Source: an uncultured Prevotellaceae bacterium (GTDB lineage Bacteria > Bacteroidota > Bacteroidia > Bacteroidales > Bacteroidaceae). Taken from it: 35,410 nucleotides of DNA. Below the pieces are notes generated by a model. That model saw nothing but the letters and a program-made list of their open reading frames with translations, was not told where the DNA came from and searched no databases. Where the stretch lies: NCBI GenBank assembly GCA_946407325.1, contig CAMJNN010000006.1, forward strand, positions 1 to 35,410, written 5' to 3'. Below, one piece after another: positions 25,171 through 34,940 of the stretch; the stretch's first letter is position 1; every line of letters starts with the position of its first letter. A program made the position numbers and the translations under genes.

Positions 25171-26307
25171 ATGAAAAAGATAGAATTTGATAAAGCCTGG
25201 GTGGAGCTGACGGCGTTTGAGCCGGTGAGCGGGGTAGTGGAGTATAACATGATGGTGCATGTGAACGACGCTACGATGACATACCAGGAGCAGGTAGAGG
25301 CCTTGCTGGATGCCTATAGCGCCGTGCAGCAACAATTGAAGGGGGCTGTGGCGGTGTTTAAACGTTACTTCATGAGTGATGCTGCTAACCAGTTGGACAT
25401 GCTGCTGGCTACCACTACCGAGGGTACCGACTGTGCCCTGTCGATGGTGCAACAGGCTCCGCTGGATGGCACGAAGATTGCCTTGTGGGCGTATCTGATG
25501 ACGGATGTGCAAGCTAAGGCACTAAGCAACGGACTGTTTGAGGCGAAGCATGGAGCTTATCGTCACCTGTGGACGGGCAGTAACAACAACCATGCGGCTA
25601 CATCGGAATACCAGATGCGACTGCTGCTGAACGACTATGTGATGAACCTGATGCAGGAGGGTTGCACGCTGGCCGACAATTGTTTGCGTACGTGGATTTT
25701 CGTGCAGAACATTGATAATAACTATGCGGGGGTGGTGAAGGCGCGCAATGAGGTGTTTATGACGCAGAACCTTACCTCGGAGACGCATTTCATTGCGAGT
25801 ACGGGCATTGGTGGTCGCATGGCTGACCCTAAGGCACTGGTGCAGATGGATGCCTACGCGGTGGATGGCATCAGCAAGGAGCAGATACACTACCTCTATG
25901 CTCGCACGCACTTGAACCCTACCTATGAATATGGGGTGAGCTTCGAGCGTGGTACGTACATCGACTATGGCGATCGTCGTCATGTATTGGTATCGGGTAC
26001 TGCCAGCATCAACAACAGGGGTGATATAATGTATAGTGGTGATGTGCGCCAACAGACGCGCCGCTTGTGGGAGAATGTAGAGGCTCTGCTGGCTGAGGCT
26101 GGGTGTACTTACGACGAGGCGCAGCAGATGATTGTGTATCTGCGTGACATTGCCGACTATAGCGTGGTGAAGGCGTTGTTTGACGAACGATTCCCTGACA
26201 AACCTAAGGTGTTTGTAAATGCGCCTGTATGTCGCTCGGGTTGGTTGGTGGAGATGGAGTGTATGGCGGTGAAGGCGCAGACGGATGAGCGCTTCGCTGC
26301 TCTCTAA
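25171..26307 (+). CDS. RidA/YjgF-superfamily protein, chorismatase-like
   Basis: A 378-aa cytoplasmic protein. The C-terminal third is a RidA/YjgF domain ([31 protein letters not shown], then [17 protein letters not shown]). The middle part ([31 protein letters not shown]) resembles the region joining the two YjgF-like halves of FkbO/Hyg5/XanB2-type chorismatases, so a two-domain chorismatase-like architecture is likely. Whether it acts on chorismate is unknown. The ATG at 25171 is preferred over 25153, which lies inside the promoter -7 region. Its TAA overlaps the stop codon of the convergent miaA gene by 3 bases. Confidence 0.75.
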   Translation: MKKIEFDKAWVELTAFEPVSGVVEYNMMVHVNDATMTYQEQVEALLDAYSAVQQQLKGAVAVFKRYFMSDAANQLDMLLATTTEGTDCALSMVQQAPLDGTKIALWAYLMTDVQAKALSNGLFEAKHGAYRHLWTGSNNNHAATSEYQMRLLLNDYVMNLMQEGCTLADNCLRTWIFVQNIDNNYAGVVKARNEVFMTQNLTSETHFIASTGIGGRMADPKALVQMDAYAVDGISKEQIHYLYARTHLNPTYEYGVSFERGTYIDYGDRRHVLVSGTASINNRGDIMYSGDVRQQTRRLWENVEALLAEAGCTYDEAQQMIVYLRDIADYSVVKALFDERFPDKPKVFVNAPVCRSGWLVEMECMAVKAQTDERFAAL

Positions 26308-27206
26308 GCATTTAACTGAGTATTGATATAAGAGATGATGTCTGTTCGTTGGTCGGGATGGAACCAGCGGATGGACATATCTTTTTTGAACCAAGTGAGT
26401 TGTTTCTTGGCGTAGATGCGGGTGTTGCGCTTGATCTTCTCGACGGCTTCTTCTAAGGTCCATTCACCATCGAGGTACTTGAACAATTCTTTGTAGCCCA
26501 CGGTATTGAGTGAGTTGAGGTGCCGATAGGGATACACCTTCCTGGCTTCTTCCAGCATGCCTTCCTGCATCATCTGATCTACACGCAGGTTGATGCGACT
26601 GAACAGTTCGCTGCGTTCTCGGTTTAATCCTATCTTGATGATGTTGAAGGGACGTACTGCTGTCTTGCGCTGACGGAATGAGGTGAAGGTCTTGCCCGTC
26701 ATGTAGCAGATCTCGAGGGCGTGGATGATGCGCTTGTGGTTCTTCAGGTCAACAATGGCGTAGTATTCAGGGTCCAGCATCTTGAGTTCGCGCTGAATGC
26801 CTTCCAAGCCCACTTCTTCATAGCGTTGCCACACCATAGCTCGGGTGTCGGCATCCACAGTGGGTATGTCGTCCATACCCTGGCATACGGCATCGATATA
26901 CATCATGGAGCCTCCTGTGAGAAGCGCCACATCCTGTTGCTGGAAAAGGGTGTCAAGTAGTGCCAGTACCTCTTCGGCATATTGCGCCGCACTGTAGTAG
27001 TCGGAAAGCTGCAACGTGCCCACGAAATAATGCTGCACACGGGACAGCTGTTCGGGGGTAGGGGCGGCAGTACCTATCTTCAGGTCGGCATAAAGTTGCC
27101 TCGAATCGGCAGAGATGATGCTGGTGTGCAACTGTTCTGCCAACTCGAGGCTGATATCTGTCTTGCCTACTGCCGTAGGGCCCAAAAGTACTACTAATGT
27201 CTTCAA
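26304..27206 (-). CDS. miaA: tRNA dimethylallyltransferase
   Basis: MiaA transfers a dimethylallyl group to adenosine 37 of tRNAs that read codons starting with U. The 300-aa protein has the P-loop GPTAVGKT at 9-16, the DSRQLY motif at 34-39 with the catalytic-site Asp, and [15 protein letters not shown] and [15 protein letters not shown] further on. The only start that keeps the P-loop near the N-terminus is TTG at 27206; it lies 3 nt after the stop of the upstream gene, so translation is probably coupled. It is the last gene of the lpxD operon direction and ends against the convergent chorismatase-like gene. Confidence 0.95.
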   Translation of the reverse strand: MKTLVVLLGPTAVGKTDISLELAEQLHTSIISADSRQLYADLKIGTAAPTPEQLSRVQHYFVGTLQLSDYYSAAQYAEEVLALLDTLFQQQDVALLTGGSMMYIDAVCQGMDDIPTVDADTRAMVWQRYEEVGLEGIQRELKMLDPEYYAIVDLKNHKRIIHALEICYMTGKTFTSFRQRKTAVRPFNIIKIGLNRERSELFSRINLRVDQMMQEGMLEEARKVYPYRHLNSLNTVGYKELFKYLDGEWTLEEAVEKIKRNTRIYAKKQLTWFKKDMSIRWFHPDQRTDIISYINTQLNA

Positions 27207-27209
27207 CGC

Positions 27210-27782
27210 TCAATAGATGTCGCTGCCATCGTAGGAGTCGCCTCCGATAATGCCATCCAGACCTTCGTAGCCCTCGGCATCAATCTCGTCGGAGTTATAC
27301 CCCTGATCGCCATAGAAATCTTCTCCTAAGTCGTCGGAACCTGCCGTCAGCTTCTTCTCCATCTCGTCGAAGTCCATGGTCTGTGCAGGTGCTTCGCCAC
27401 GACTCTTGGTGCATACAGGTGCGTCGAGATCTTTGCCTGTGATGACCTCCATGAGCTTGATGAAGAAGCAGCGGTCGGTCATATAGTCGAACACATAGAT
27501 CAACTTCTGGTAGGTGTCTTCATCCACCAACTTGCCAATGCGTGTGTCGGACATGATGTAGCTGTCGGTCTCAGAGTCAGTATCCATTTCTTCGAGGGTT
27601 ACCTCGATGTCTTTGTTCCATTCGTCGTCGCAAACAAAGAAAGAAGCCAACTCACCTTCCTTGAAACCGACTGCCTTGATGATGGCGTTGTGGAAATCCA
27701 GGAATGTTGCATCTGGGTCGATCTGAATCTCACGCAGGAAATTATCGACCTCGTCGGATATGATTGTAAAACGATATACCAT
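27210..27782 (-). CDS. PRiA4_ORF3-like acidic protein
   Basis: A 190-aa protein whose N-terminal part (MVYRFTIISDEVDNFLREIQ, FLDFHNAIIKAVGF, ASFFVCDDEWN) matches the PRiA4_ORF3 / IS1096-passenger family, here in a chromosomal operon with no transposon nearby. Function is unknown. Residues of about 140-190 are a very acidic, Gly- and Tyr-rich tail (DDLGEDFYGDQGYNSDE, GGDSYDGSDIY) that is probably disordered. The start is the ATG at 27782; an extension to 27845 would run into lpxA. It sits 19 nt after lpxA and 3 nt before miaA. Confidence 0.8.
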   Translation of the reverse strand: MVYRFTIISDEVDNFLREIQIDPDATFLDFHNAIIKAVGFKEGELASFFVCDDEWNKDIEVTLEEMDTDSETDSYIMSDTRIGKLVDEDTYQKLIYVFDYMTDRCFFIKLMEVITGKDLDAPVCTKSRGEAPAQTMDFDEMEKKLTAGSDDLGEDFYGDQGYNSDEIDAEGYEGLDGIIGGDSYDGSDIY

Positions 27783-27801
27783 AATAATTGATTTGTTAAG
27801 G

Positions 27802-28581
27802 TTAACCAGTAATAATGCCACGCTTTGAGGCACGGGTGAAGTCAACGATATACTTGATTTCAGGAGTCATCTCCATCTCTGCTTCTATCTTCTGCAGAGC
27901 GTTGGTAACATTCAGTCCGCTCTGGTAGATGATGCGGTAGGCATTGTGAATCTGTTCGATGGTCTCGTTGGAGAAGCCTCGGCGACGCAGGCCCACGATA
28001 TTGATGCCGCAATAGATGGTAGGCTCACGACCTGCAATGATGTAAGGAGGGATGTCTTTTGAGAAACGGCAACCGCCTTGTATCATGACATAGCCACCGA
28101 TGCGGCAGAACTGATGCACCAGCACTACGGCACTGATGATGGCATTGTCGTCAATCTCCACCTCACCAGCCAGTTTAGTAGAGTTGCCGATGATGATGCC
28201 GCTACCTACCACACAGTCGTGTGCCACATGCATGTTCTCCATCAGGAGGTTGTTGTTGCCCACTATCGTCTCGCCTCTGGAAGCTGTGCCTCGACTGATG
28301 GTGACGTTCTCGCGTATGCTGTTGTTATTGCCTATGATGGCTAGGGAGTCTTCGCCTTTGAACTTCAGATCCTGGGGCAGCGTACTGATGCTGCAACCTG
28401 GGAAGAAGGTGTTGCCGTCGCCAATGCGTGCACCATAGTGGATGGATACATTGTTCATCAGCACATTGTTGTTGCCTATCTCCACCCCTTTGTCGATGAA
28501 GCAGAAAGGACCTATCTGGTTGCCATCACCCAGCTTGGCTGATGGGTCAACGTATGCCAATGGACTAATCTGATTGCTCAT
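27802..28581 (-). CDS. lpxA: UDP-N-acetylglucosamine O-acyltransferase
   Basis: LpxA performs the first step of lipid A synthesis, moving a 3-hydroxyacyl chain from ACP to UDP-GlcNAc. The 259-aa protein shows the hexapeptide repeats of a left-handed beta helix from its start (ISPLAYVDPSAKLGDGNQIGPFCFID). The catalytic His lies in ENMHVAHDCVVGSG, and the C-terminal part is the helical domain (GLRRRGFSNETIEQIHNAYRIIY). It follows lpxC-fabZ by 12 nt in the usual Bacteroidetes order lpxD, lpxC-fabZ, lpxA. Confidence 0.97.
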   Translation of the reverse strand: MSNQISPLAYVDPSAKLGDGNQIGPFCFIDKGVEIGNNNVLMNNVSIHYGARIGDGNTFFPGCSISTLPQDLKFKGEDSLAIIGNNNSIRENVTISRGTASRGETIVGNNNLLMENMHVAHDCVVGSGIIIGNSTKLAGEVEIDDNAIISAVVLVHQFCRIGGYVMIQGGCRFSKDIPPYIIAGREPTIYCGINIVGLRRRGFSNETIEQIHNAYRIIYQSGLNVTNALQKIEAEMEMTPEIKYIVDFTRASKRGIITG

Positions 28582-28593
28582 AACTATTCTTGT

Positions 28594-29979
28594 TTACTTG
28601 TTTTTTACTACTTGTGCCATCACTTCTGCTTCGCACACCTCATCTTCACCTACGAAGGCATAACCTCGCATGGTGGTGAGGCCACGATGCAGTGGCTGAA
28701 TCATCTCTATCTTGAACACCAGTGTGTCGCCTGGCACCACTTTCTTGCGGAACTTTACGTTGTTGATTTTCAGTACGTAGGTAGAGTAATGCTCCAACTC
28801 ATCCACCTGGTTCAGTACCAGCAAGCCACCTGTCTGTGCCATTGCTTCCACCAGCAATACACCAGGCATGACGGGCTCCAATGGGAAATGGCCTTGGAAG
28901 TAGGGCTCATTGCCTGTGATGTTCTTTACACCCACGATATAGTCAGGACCAATCTCCACAATCTTATCTACCAGCAACATGGGGTAGCGGTGGGGAATGA
29001 GCTGACGTATCTTATTGACATCCATCAGCGGTGGGGTGTTGACATCATATGTAGGTGCCTGTACGCTGTGCAGTCTGATCTGACGACGCATCTCACGGGC
29101 AAACTTGTTGTTTACGGTATGTCCAGGACGGGTAGCGATGATACGGCCCTTGATAGGTTTGCCTATCAGCGCCATATCGCCTATGAGGTCGAGCAGCTTG
29201 TGACGTGCACACTCATTGGGCCAAACCAACGGCTTGTGCATGATGTAACCCAGGTGGGTGGCATCCATGTGTGGAACACCCATCACATCAGCTAACTGAT
29301 CATATTTATCTTGCGTCATCTGACGTTCGTAGATCACGATGGCATTGTCGAGGTCACCTCCCTTGATGAGACCTAACTGAAGCAAGGGTTCTATTTCGCG
29401 TACGAATACGAAAGTACGTGCCCTTGCTACCTCGCTCTTGAACAGATTCATGTCCTCGAGGGTAGCATATTGGTTAGGCAGAATGGTGGAATCGTAAGAG
29501 ATGAGTACGTTGATACTGAACTCGTCGTCAGGCAATACAATGATAGACGAACCGGTCTTCTCGTTACGGAACTCTATCTTTGATTTAATTATAAAATAGT
29601 CTTTTACGGAATTTTGTTCAACGGTTCCTACACGATCTATGCCTTCAATGAAATATTCGGCACTGCCATCCAAGATGGGGAACTCCGGACCATCGACCTG
29701 TATGAGACAGTTGTCGATGCCAGAAGCATAGAGGGCTGCTAGACCGTGTTCTACGGTGCTGACCTTCACTCCGTTTTTATTGAGTACGGTGCCTCGGGTA
29801 GTTTCTGTTACGTTTTCGGCAATGGCATCGATGATGGGTTGTCCTTCCATATCGGTGCGCTGAATTTTATAGCCGTAATTGTCGGGAGCGGGGTTAAAGG
29901 TTACTGTAAGCTGCAAGCCTGTGTGCAACCCTTTGCCGCTAAGTGAGAAACTATCTTTCAGTGTTTTCTGTTTCAACAT
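28594..29979 (-). CDS. lpxC-fabZ: Fused UDP-3-O-acyl-GlcNAc deacetylase / 3-hydroxyacyl-ACP dehydratase
   Basis: A 461-aa fusion characteristic of Bacteroidetes and relatives. The N-terminal LpxC part (about 1-305) is the zinc deacetylase that commits carbon to lipid A; likely zinc ligands are His78 (TVEHGLAAL), His260 and Asp264 (ARHKLLD), with His287 near the active site. The FabZ part (about 318-461) dehydrates 3-hydroxyacyl-ACP in fatty acid synthesis, with catalytic His364 (FQGHFPLEPVMPG) and Glu378 (VEAMAQTGG). Joining the two puts enzymes that compete for the 3-hydroxyacyl-ACP pool under one expression control. It starts 1 nt after the lpxD stop. Confidence 0.97.
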   Translation of the reverse strand: MLKQKTLKDSFSLSGKGLHTGLQLTVTFNPAPDNYGYKIQRTDMEGQPIIDAIAENVTETTRGTVLNKNGVKVSTVEHGLAALYASGIDNCLIQVDGPEFPILDGSAEYFIEGIDRVGTVEQNSVKDYFIIKSKIEFRNEKTGSSIIVLPDDEFSINVLISYDSTILPNQYATLEDMNLFKSEVARARTFVFVREIEPLLQLGLIKGGDLDNAIVIYERQMTQDKYDQLADVMGVPHMDATHLGYIMHKPLVWPNECARHKLLDLIGDMALIGKPIKGRIIATRPGHTVNNKFAREMRRQIRLHSVQAPTYDVNTPPLMDVNKIRQLIPHRYPMLLVDKIVEIGPDYIVGVKNITGNEPYFQGHFPLEPVMPGVLLVEAMAQTGGLLVLNQVDELEHYSTYVLKINNVKFRKKVVPGDTLVFKIEMIQPLHRGLTTMRGYAFVGEDEVCEAEVMAQVVKNK

Positions 29980-29980
29980 C

Positions 29981-31021
29981 TTATTGTGTTTTGTCTTTTT
30001 TTAGTTCGTCTAATTCTTTACGTAAAGCGTTAAGCTCTCTATACATATCGGGCAATTTTTTCAAAAGGACCTGCACCTTGAACCATCCCTTGTCTTCAAT
30101 AGGTACAGTACCCATAGCAGTCTTGCCGTCTGGAATGGAGCTGATAGCCCCCGATTGCGGACCTAGTGTCACGTGGTTGCCTATCTTAAGGTGACCAGAT
30201 ATACCTACCTGGCCAGCCATGACACACCATTCGCCCATCTTGGTAGAACCAGCTATGCCTGTTTGTGCTGCCATAACAGTGTTGGCGCCAACTTCTACAT
30301 TGTGGGCTATCTGAATCAGGTTGTCGAGTTTTACTCCCTTATGTACGATGGTAGAACCCATAGTGGCACGGTCAACACATGTGTTGGCACCAATCTCCAC
30401 ATCATCCTCAAGGATGACATTGCCAATCTGAGGAATCTTTTCGTATCCATTAGGAGTAGGTGCGAAGCCGAAACCGTCGCCTCCAATCACCACACCTGAA
30501 TGCAGTGTCACACGGTTGCCTAACTGACAATCGTGATAGATGTTAACTCCTGAGTAGATGAGGCAGCCCTCACCTATACGTGCGTTCTTGCCTACGTAAG
30601 TGTGCGGATATATCTGTGTGTTATTGCCAATTACCACGCCTTCGTCTATCACAGCATAGGCTCCAATAAATACATCCTTACCTATTTTGGCACTCTCGGC
30701 AACAACTGCTGTATCGGCAACACCCTTGCTCTTTGGCTTACTCTGCTCGTAGAGCGTCATCAGTCTGGCCAGGGTTTCGTAGGCATTATCTACCTTGATA
30801 AGGGTAGCTTTGATGGGCTTCTCTGGCACAAAATCACGGTTGACCAACACAATGCTGGCCTCGGTGTCATAAATGTATGGTGCATATTTAGGGTTGGCGA
30901 GGAAGGTGATGCTGCCAGGTTTGCCCTCTTCTATCTTGGCAAAGGTATTGACGGTGGCGTTGGCATCTCCTACAATTTCGCCTTGTACAAATGCGGCAAT
31001 TTGTTGTGCTGAAAAGTCCAT
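29981..31021 (-). CDS. lpxD: UDP-3-O-(3-hydroxyacyl)glucosamine N-acyltransferase
   Basis: LpxD adds the second acyl chain during lipid A synthesis. The 346-aa protein has an N-terminal uridine-binding domain (about 1-100; [19 protein letters not shown] and ITFLANPKY), a long hexapeptide-repeat beta helix (about 100-310) containing [22 protein letters not shown] with the probable catalytic His, and a C-terminal helix (about 315-346) ending in charged residues. It is the first lpx gene and has its own -7 element upstream. Confidence 0.97.
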   Translation of the reverse strand: MDFSAQQIAAFVQGEIVGDANATVNTFAKIEEGKPGSITFLANPKYAPYIYDTEASIVLVNRDFVPEKPIKATLIKVDNAYETLARLMTLYEQSKPKSKGVADTAVVAESAKIGKDVFIGAYAVIDEGVVIGNNTQIYPHTYVGKNARIGEGCLIYSGVNIYHDCQLGNRVTLHSGVVIGGDGFGFAPTPNGYEKIPQIGNVILEDDVEIGANTCVDRATMGSTIVHKGVKLDNLIQIAHNVEVGANTVMAAQTGIAGSTKMGEWCVMAGQVGISGHLKIGNHVTLGPQSGAISSIPDGKTAMGTVPIEDKGWFKVQVLLKKLPDMYRELNALRKELDELKKDKTQ

Positions 31022-31049
31022 AATGAATAGTCAATTATTAATTTGGCTA

Positions 31050-31057
31050 CAAAAATA
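31050..31057 (-). promoter_or_regulatory. -7 element of the lpxD operon promoter
   Basis: TATTTTTG on the - strand at 31057-31050 matches TAnnTTTG and lies 28 nt before the lpxD ATG. The -33 position is not TTTG. The 96-nt gap between pyrF and lpxD is the only sizeable space in the leftward gene run, which supports a separate promoter here. Confidence 0.55.
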
Positions 31058-31117
31058 CTGCCTTTTTTTGATATTTACTGCATCCAGATAACATAAAAAA
31101 TGTTCAATTTTCCTAAA

Positions 31118-31942
31118 TCAAGCTATTTCCAGTAGCTGCTTTGCCATTTGTTGCTGCAAATCTTTGGATGCTTGGCGTGCTGCTTCGGCAAAGGCAGGGG
31201 TGTTGTCGGCATAGATGATGCTGCGACTGGAGTTGACAATCAAGCCACACTGACTGTTCATGCCATACTTGCAAACCTCTTCCAGCGAACCGCCTTGGGC
31301 ACCTACACCTGGCACCAGCAGGAAATGGTGTGGAACGATCTTGCGGATGTCCTCGAATGCCTTGCCCTGGGTGGCACCAACCACATACATCAGTTGGTCG
31401 GCATCTGCCCATTCCTGCGACTTGCGCAATACTTTCTCGAACAGGCGTTCGCCCTCGGTGTCGGTAGTGAGCTGGAAATCGTGTGAACCCTTGTTGCTGG
31501 TAAGCGCCAACAGGATGACCCACTTGCCTTCATAACCCAAGAAAGGCTTCACACTGTCCTCACCCATATAGGGAGCAACGGTAACGGCATCGACCCTGCC
31601 TTCTTCGAAGAAGCAGCGGGCATACATGGCAGAGGTGTTGCCTATGTCGCCTCGTTTGGCATCAGCGATGATGAGTTGGTCGGGGTAGTTGTCCTTGATA
31701 TAGTTAACGGTCTTCTCGAAAGCCACCCAGCCCTTCACACTCATGCATTCATAGAAAGCCAAGTTGGGCTTGTAGGCGATGCATAGGTCAGCAGTAGCGT
31801 CGATAATAGCCTTGTTAAATGCAAAGATGGGGTCTTCTTCCTGCAACAGGTGCTGGGGAATCTTCTTGATGTCGGTATCCAGGCCAACGCACAGGAACGA
31901 CTGCTTTCGTTTGATATTTTCAAATAATTGTTTTCGATTCAT
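31118..31942 (-). CDS. pyrF: Orotidine 5'-phosphate decarboxylase
   Basis: PyrF makes UMP from OMP, the last step of pyrimidine nucleotide synthesis. The 274-aa protein is of the longer bacterial type. It has [14 protein letters not shown] near the start, the catalytic DAKRGD at 94-99 with Lys96, and [12 protein letters not shown] plus [13 protein letters not shown] in the phosphate-binding region. The ATG at 31942 is used; a longer reading starts from TTG inside the preceding gene and adds a Lys-rich stretch not expected for the family. It lies 4 nt after the DUF4153 stop. Confidence 0.96.
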   Translation of the reverse strand: MNRKQLFENIKRKQSFLCVGLDTDIKKIPQHLLQEEDPIFAFNKAIIDATADLCIAYKPNLAFYECMSVKGWVAFEKTVNYIKDNYPDQLIIADAKRGDIGNTSAMYARCFFEEGRVDAVTVAPYMGEDSVKPFLGYEGKWVILLALTSNKGSHDFQLTTDTEGERLFEKVLRKSQEWADADQLMYVVGATQGKAFEDIRKIVPHHFLLVPGVGAQGGSLEEVCKYGMNSQCGLIVNSSRSIIYADNTPAFAEAARQASKDLQQQMAKQLLEIA

Positions 31943-31946
31943 ATCT

Positions 31947-33791
31947 TTATTCTTCGTTTGTTTCTTCGTCTTCAAAATTCAATGGCGCATTCTTGAATGC
32001 TGCATCACGCAGGAAGAGCAGGCCTTCCAGGTGCAGGTCTTTCTTATCTGGAGCTTTTTCGGTATCGTCATCACCGTTGTCCTTTTCGGCATTCGACTCC
32101 ACCTCAAAGTACCAAATCAGCAGGGCTCCTTCATTGTTGTCAATAGTAAAAGGCTGTTGTTTGCTGTCGTCAGCAGCAATCTCTTGCAGTTGTCTGAACG
32201 GGATGCCAAAGCGAGTGGTGTAGAGCAAGGTATCTTGCGAATAGATAAGGTCCATATACAGCGTACTGTCCGAAGTAAGTACCTGTTCGCGTTGCCATTC
32301 GTCTATCTGCATTACCTTCTGGAAGTTGCCTTGCGGCAGTGACGCCATTTCCTCTCGCATATTGGCGAAAGGTGTTTCTATGGTAGAAGGGTCGATGGGT
32401 TCTGTATCGGTGTCGAATGGTTCACTGGGTCCTTCGTAGTAGGGGTTGGTATATAAATCCACCGTTCCATCAAGCCACCGGTTCACCAGTGAGTCGCCTT
32501 GGAGTTCGAATTTCAGGTAGCTCAACTTTCCTTTCAATACATCGGCATCATGCTTGTCCATTGTATGGATAAGACTATCGAAACGGGCATAGTCCAAAGG
32601 CAGTTGCACACCAATACGCTGGAAGATACCATCCACTTGTCTGGTCAACAAACGACGGGTGGTAGCTGTCATGTTCCAAGGACCTACTGACGCAAAAAAG
32701 AATACCAGTACGAATGATATCAGTATCCACACAATGCGTTTGCCTTGTTTGAGCAATAGATAGATGCTCACTACATAACACCATATATTGAACAACAGCA
32801 CATAGGCACGTGCTACGGTAAAGCCGTAGTCGGAGATGCGGCGACAGATGCCCACCGTCATAAGTACCAACAACGGCAAGGCCAGGATAGCCAGCCAACG
32901 TACCAGCTTTTTGTCGAAGGACTTATCATCCTGCAAGAGTAGGGGATAGACAAGGGTGGTGATAAACAGCATACCCATCATCATGGTGGTCACCAACCAT
33001 ACTACACCTCCGCTGGGAAGCTCCCAAGTAAAAAGTATTCTGAACAAGTAGAAGTAGAGGGTAATAAGATAGGCTGCTTGCAAGGGGACAAACAACGCGT
33101 GCACCACCATACGTCCAAAATCGTTCATTCGATTTACATTGGTATCGTGCTTGGCTGCATCTTTGGGTATCTGCATCATCAGCAATATGACATTGATGGT
33201 GAACATACAGATAACAGCCATAGAGAGATAGAGCTCGTCGGGAATGTCTATGTCGAACAATTCCTGAATGCCCCAAAGCAATAGCTCAATGCCACCCAAC
33301 AAGATGCCACTCACGATTGTGGTTTGCAAAGCACTGATAATGATGTTCCAACTGAAGTTCCACGACTCTATATCGGTTTTCTTTCCCAAAAAGGATAGGA
33401 AAAAGATAGATGACTTAAATAGAAACAGTGTAGCTATCAACCCAATAACTAGCTCCATGCCAAAATTGTCTTGTCCTTGTTGCGCAATGATGACGCAGTA
33501 GAGCAACCAGCATATTTGAGCTATAAGATGAATGATACGAGCTTGCTTCCGGTTTGTTTGTTCTTCACTCCACAAATGCAGGGAAACTCCCAACAGCAAA
33601 GCCGTAGGAGGGTAGTACACGATGATGAAAAACAGCGCATCGCTATTGGGAATTAAGTCATTGTTCCAAAGTAGTGTCAAAGCGATGACGGTATAGATGA
33701 TGGTGAACAGCAGTGCGACAGGAAATCTTTTTCCTAACGCTTCAATTCGTTCAGATAATCCCTTGAATGATAAACTCTCTATCCACTTCAT
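31947..33791 (-). CDS. DUF4153 polytopic membrane protein
   Basis: A 614-aa inner membrane protein of the DUF4153 family, function unknown. Roughly eleven hydrophobic segments fill the first 390 residues or so, for example [20 protein letters not shown] near residue 24 and [15 protein letters not shown] at the end of this part. The last 220 residues are soluble, with [20 protein letters not shown], an acidic central part and an acidic C-terminus. The ATG at 33791 is preferred over TTG at 33800. It lies between prfA (36 nt upstream) and pyrF (4 nt downstream), and position gives no hint of role. Confidence 0.85.
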   Translation of the reverse strand: MKWIESLSFKGLSERIEALGKRFPVALLFTIIYTVIALTLLWNNDLIPNSDALFFIIVYYPPTALLLGVSLHLWSEEQTNRKQARIIHLIAQICWLLYCVIIAQQGQDNFGMELVIGLIATLFLFKSSIFFLSFLGKKTDIESWNFSWNIIISALQTTIVSGILLGGIELLLWGIQELFDIDIPDELYLSMAVICMFTINVILLMMQIPKDAAKHDTNVNRMNDFGRMVVHALFVPLQAAYLITLYFYLFRILFTWELPSGGVVWLVTTMMMGMLFITTLVYPLLLQDDKSFDKKLVRWLAILALPLLVLMTVGICRRISDYGFTVARAYVLLFNIWCYVVSIYLLLKQGKRIVWILISFVLVFFFASVGPWNMTATTRRLLTRQVDGIFQRIGVQLPLDYARFDSLIHTMDKHDADVLKGKLSYLKFELQGDSLVNRWLDGTVDLYTNPYYEGPSEPFDTDTEPIDPSTIETPFANMREEMASLPQGNFQKVMQIDEWQREQVLTSDSTLYMDLIYSQDTLLYTTRFGIPFRQLQEIAADDSKQQPFTIDNNEGALLIWYFEVESNAEKDNGDDDTEKAPDKKDLHLEGLLFLRDAAFKNAPLNFEDEETNEE

Positions 33792-33827
33792 AATCTTCAA
33801 TTCTTACTAATATAGTTTCTTCAATAG

Positions 33828-34940
33828 CTACAGCTCACTCTCTTTCATGCGTTCTGCATTTTCTGCCACGATAAGGTGGTCGATACAGTCTTGTATGTCG
33901 CCGTCCATAAATGCCGGTAAGTTGTAGATGGTATAGTTGATGCGATGGTCGGTGATGCGTCCCTGCGGATAGTTGTAGGTACGAATCTTAGCAGACCTGT
34001 CGCCAGTGGATACCATCGTCTTGCGTTTGGCAGCGATATCGTCAACATACTTCTGGTGTTCCTTGTCGTAGATGAAGGAACGCAGACGAGCCAAGGCACG
34101 TTCCTTGTTCTTGGGTTGGTCGCGTGTTTCGGTACACTCTATCAAGATTTCCTCCACGATACCAGTGTTGGGGTTCTTCCAGTTATAGCGCAAGCGCACA
34201 CCTGATTCCACCTTGTTGACATTCTGGCCTCCAGCACCACTGCTTCGGAAAGTATCCCAACGGATTTCTCCCTCGTTGATGCTTACCTCAAAAGGTTCGG
34301 CCTCAGGTAGTACTGCCACTGATGCAGCTGAGGTATGCACACGTCCTTGTGTTTCTGTCACAGGCACACGCTGTACACGATGCACTCCTGATTCATATTT
34401 CAAGGTACCATAAACGCCTTCGCCTGTGATGGGACAGATGATTTCCTTGAATCCGCCCACTGCACCTTCGCTGGCACTGGATATTTCCATTTTCCAGCCT
34501 TTGCTCTCGCAATATTTTGAGTACATGCGGAAGAGGTCGCCAGCAAACAATGCTGCTTCATCACCTCCTGTACCACCTCGGATTTCCAGTATGGCATTAC
34601 GGCTGTCCATCGGGTCGGCAGGTATCAGCATCAGTTTGATTTCCTCCTCTAACTTGGGTTGGCGCTCCTGACAGATAGCCAGTTCTTCACGAGCCATCTC
34701 CTTCATCTCAGCATCATCTTCGTTGGTGATGATGTCTTTCGCCTCGTCGATGCGCCCCAACAGTTCTTGGTATTCCTTACGGGCCGTCATCAGTCGCTCC
34801 AACTCCTTGTATTCCTTGGTAAGCTTTACGTAACGTTCCTGGTCGGCTATTACGCTGGGGTCGGTAATCAAGGTAGATACTTCATCGAAACGAGGAGCCA
34901 GTCCGTCCAGTTTTTCTAATATGTTGTTCTTTTCTGCCAT
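33828..34940 (-). CDS. prfA: Peptide chain release factor 1
   Basis: RF1 recognises UAA and UAG and triggers release of the finished protein. The 370-aa product has the N-terminal helical domain, the codon-reading tripeptide PxT as PVT at 193-195 (RVPVTETQGRVHTSA), which marks RF1 rather than RF2, and the catalytic GGQ at 237-239 (SSGAGGQNVNKVESGVRL). Its ATG overlaps the purM stop codon by one base (TAATG), so it is translationally coupled to purM. Confidence 0.98.
   Translation of the reverse strand: MAEKNNILEKLDGLAPRFDEVSTLITDPSVIADQERYVKLTKEYKELERLMTARKEYQELLGRIDEAKDIITNEDDAEMKEMAREELAICQERQPKLEEEIKLMLIPADPMDSRNAILEIRGGTGGDEAALFAGDLFRMYSKYCESKGWKMEISSASEGAVGGFKEIICPITGEGVYGTLKYESGVHRVQRVPVTETQGRVHTSAASVAVLPEAEPFEVSINEGEIRWDTFRSSGAGGQNVNKVESGVRLRYNWKNPNTGIVEEILIECTETRDQPKNKERALARLRSFIYDKEHQKYVDDIAAKRKTMVSTGDRSAKIRTYNYPQGRITDHRINYTIYNLPAFMDGDIQDCIDHLIVAENAERMKESEL

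Noticed and set aside
27210..27782. Insertion sequence or transposon remnant
   Set aside because: Only the family name suggests mobility. There is no transposase, no inverted ends and no target duplication, and the gene is tightly packed in an operon.
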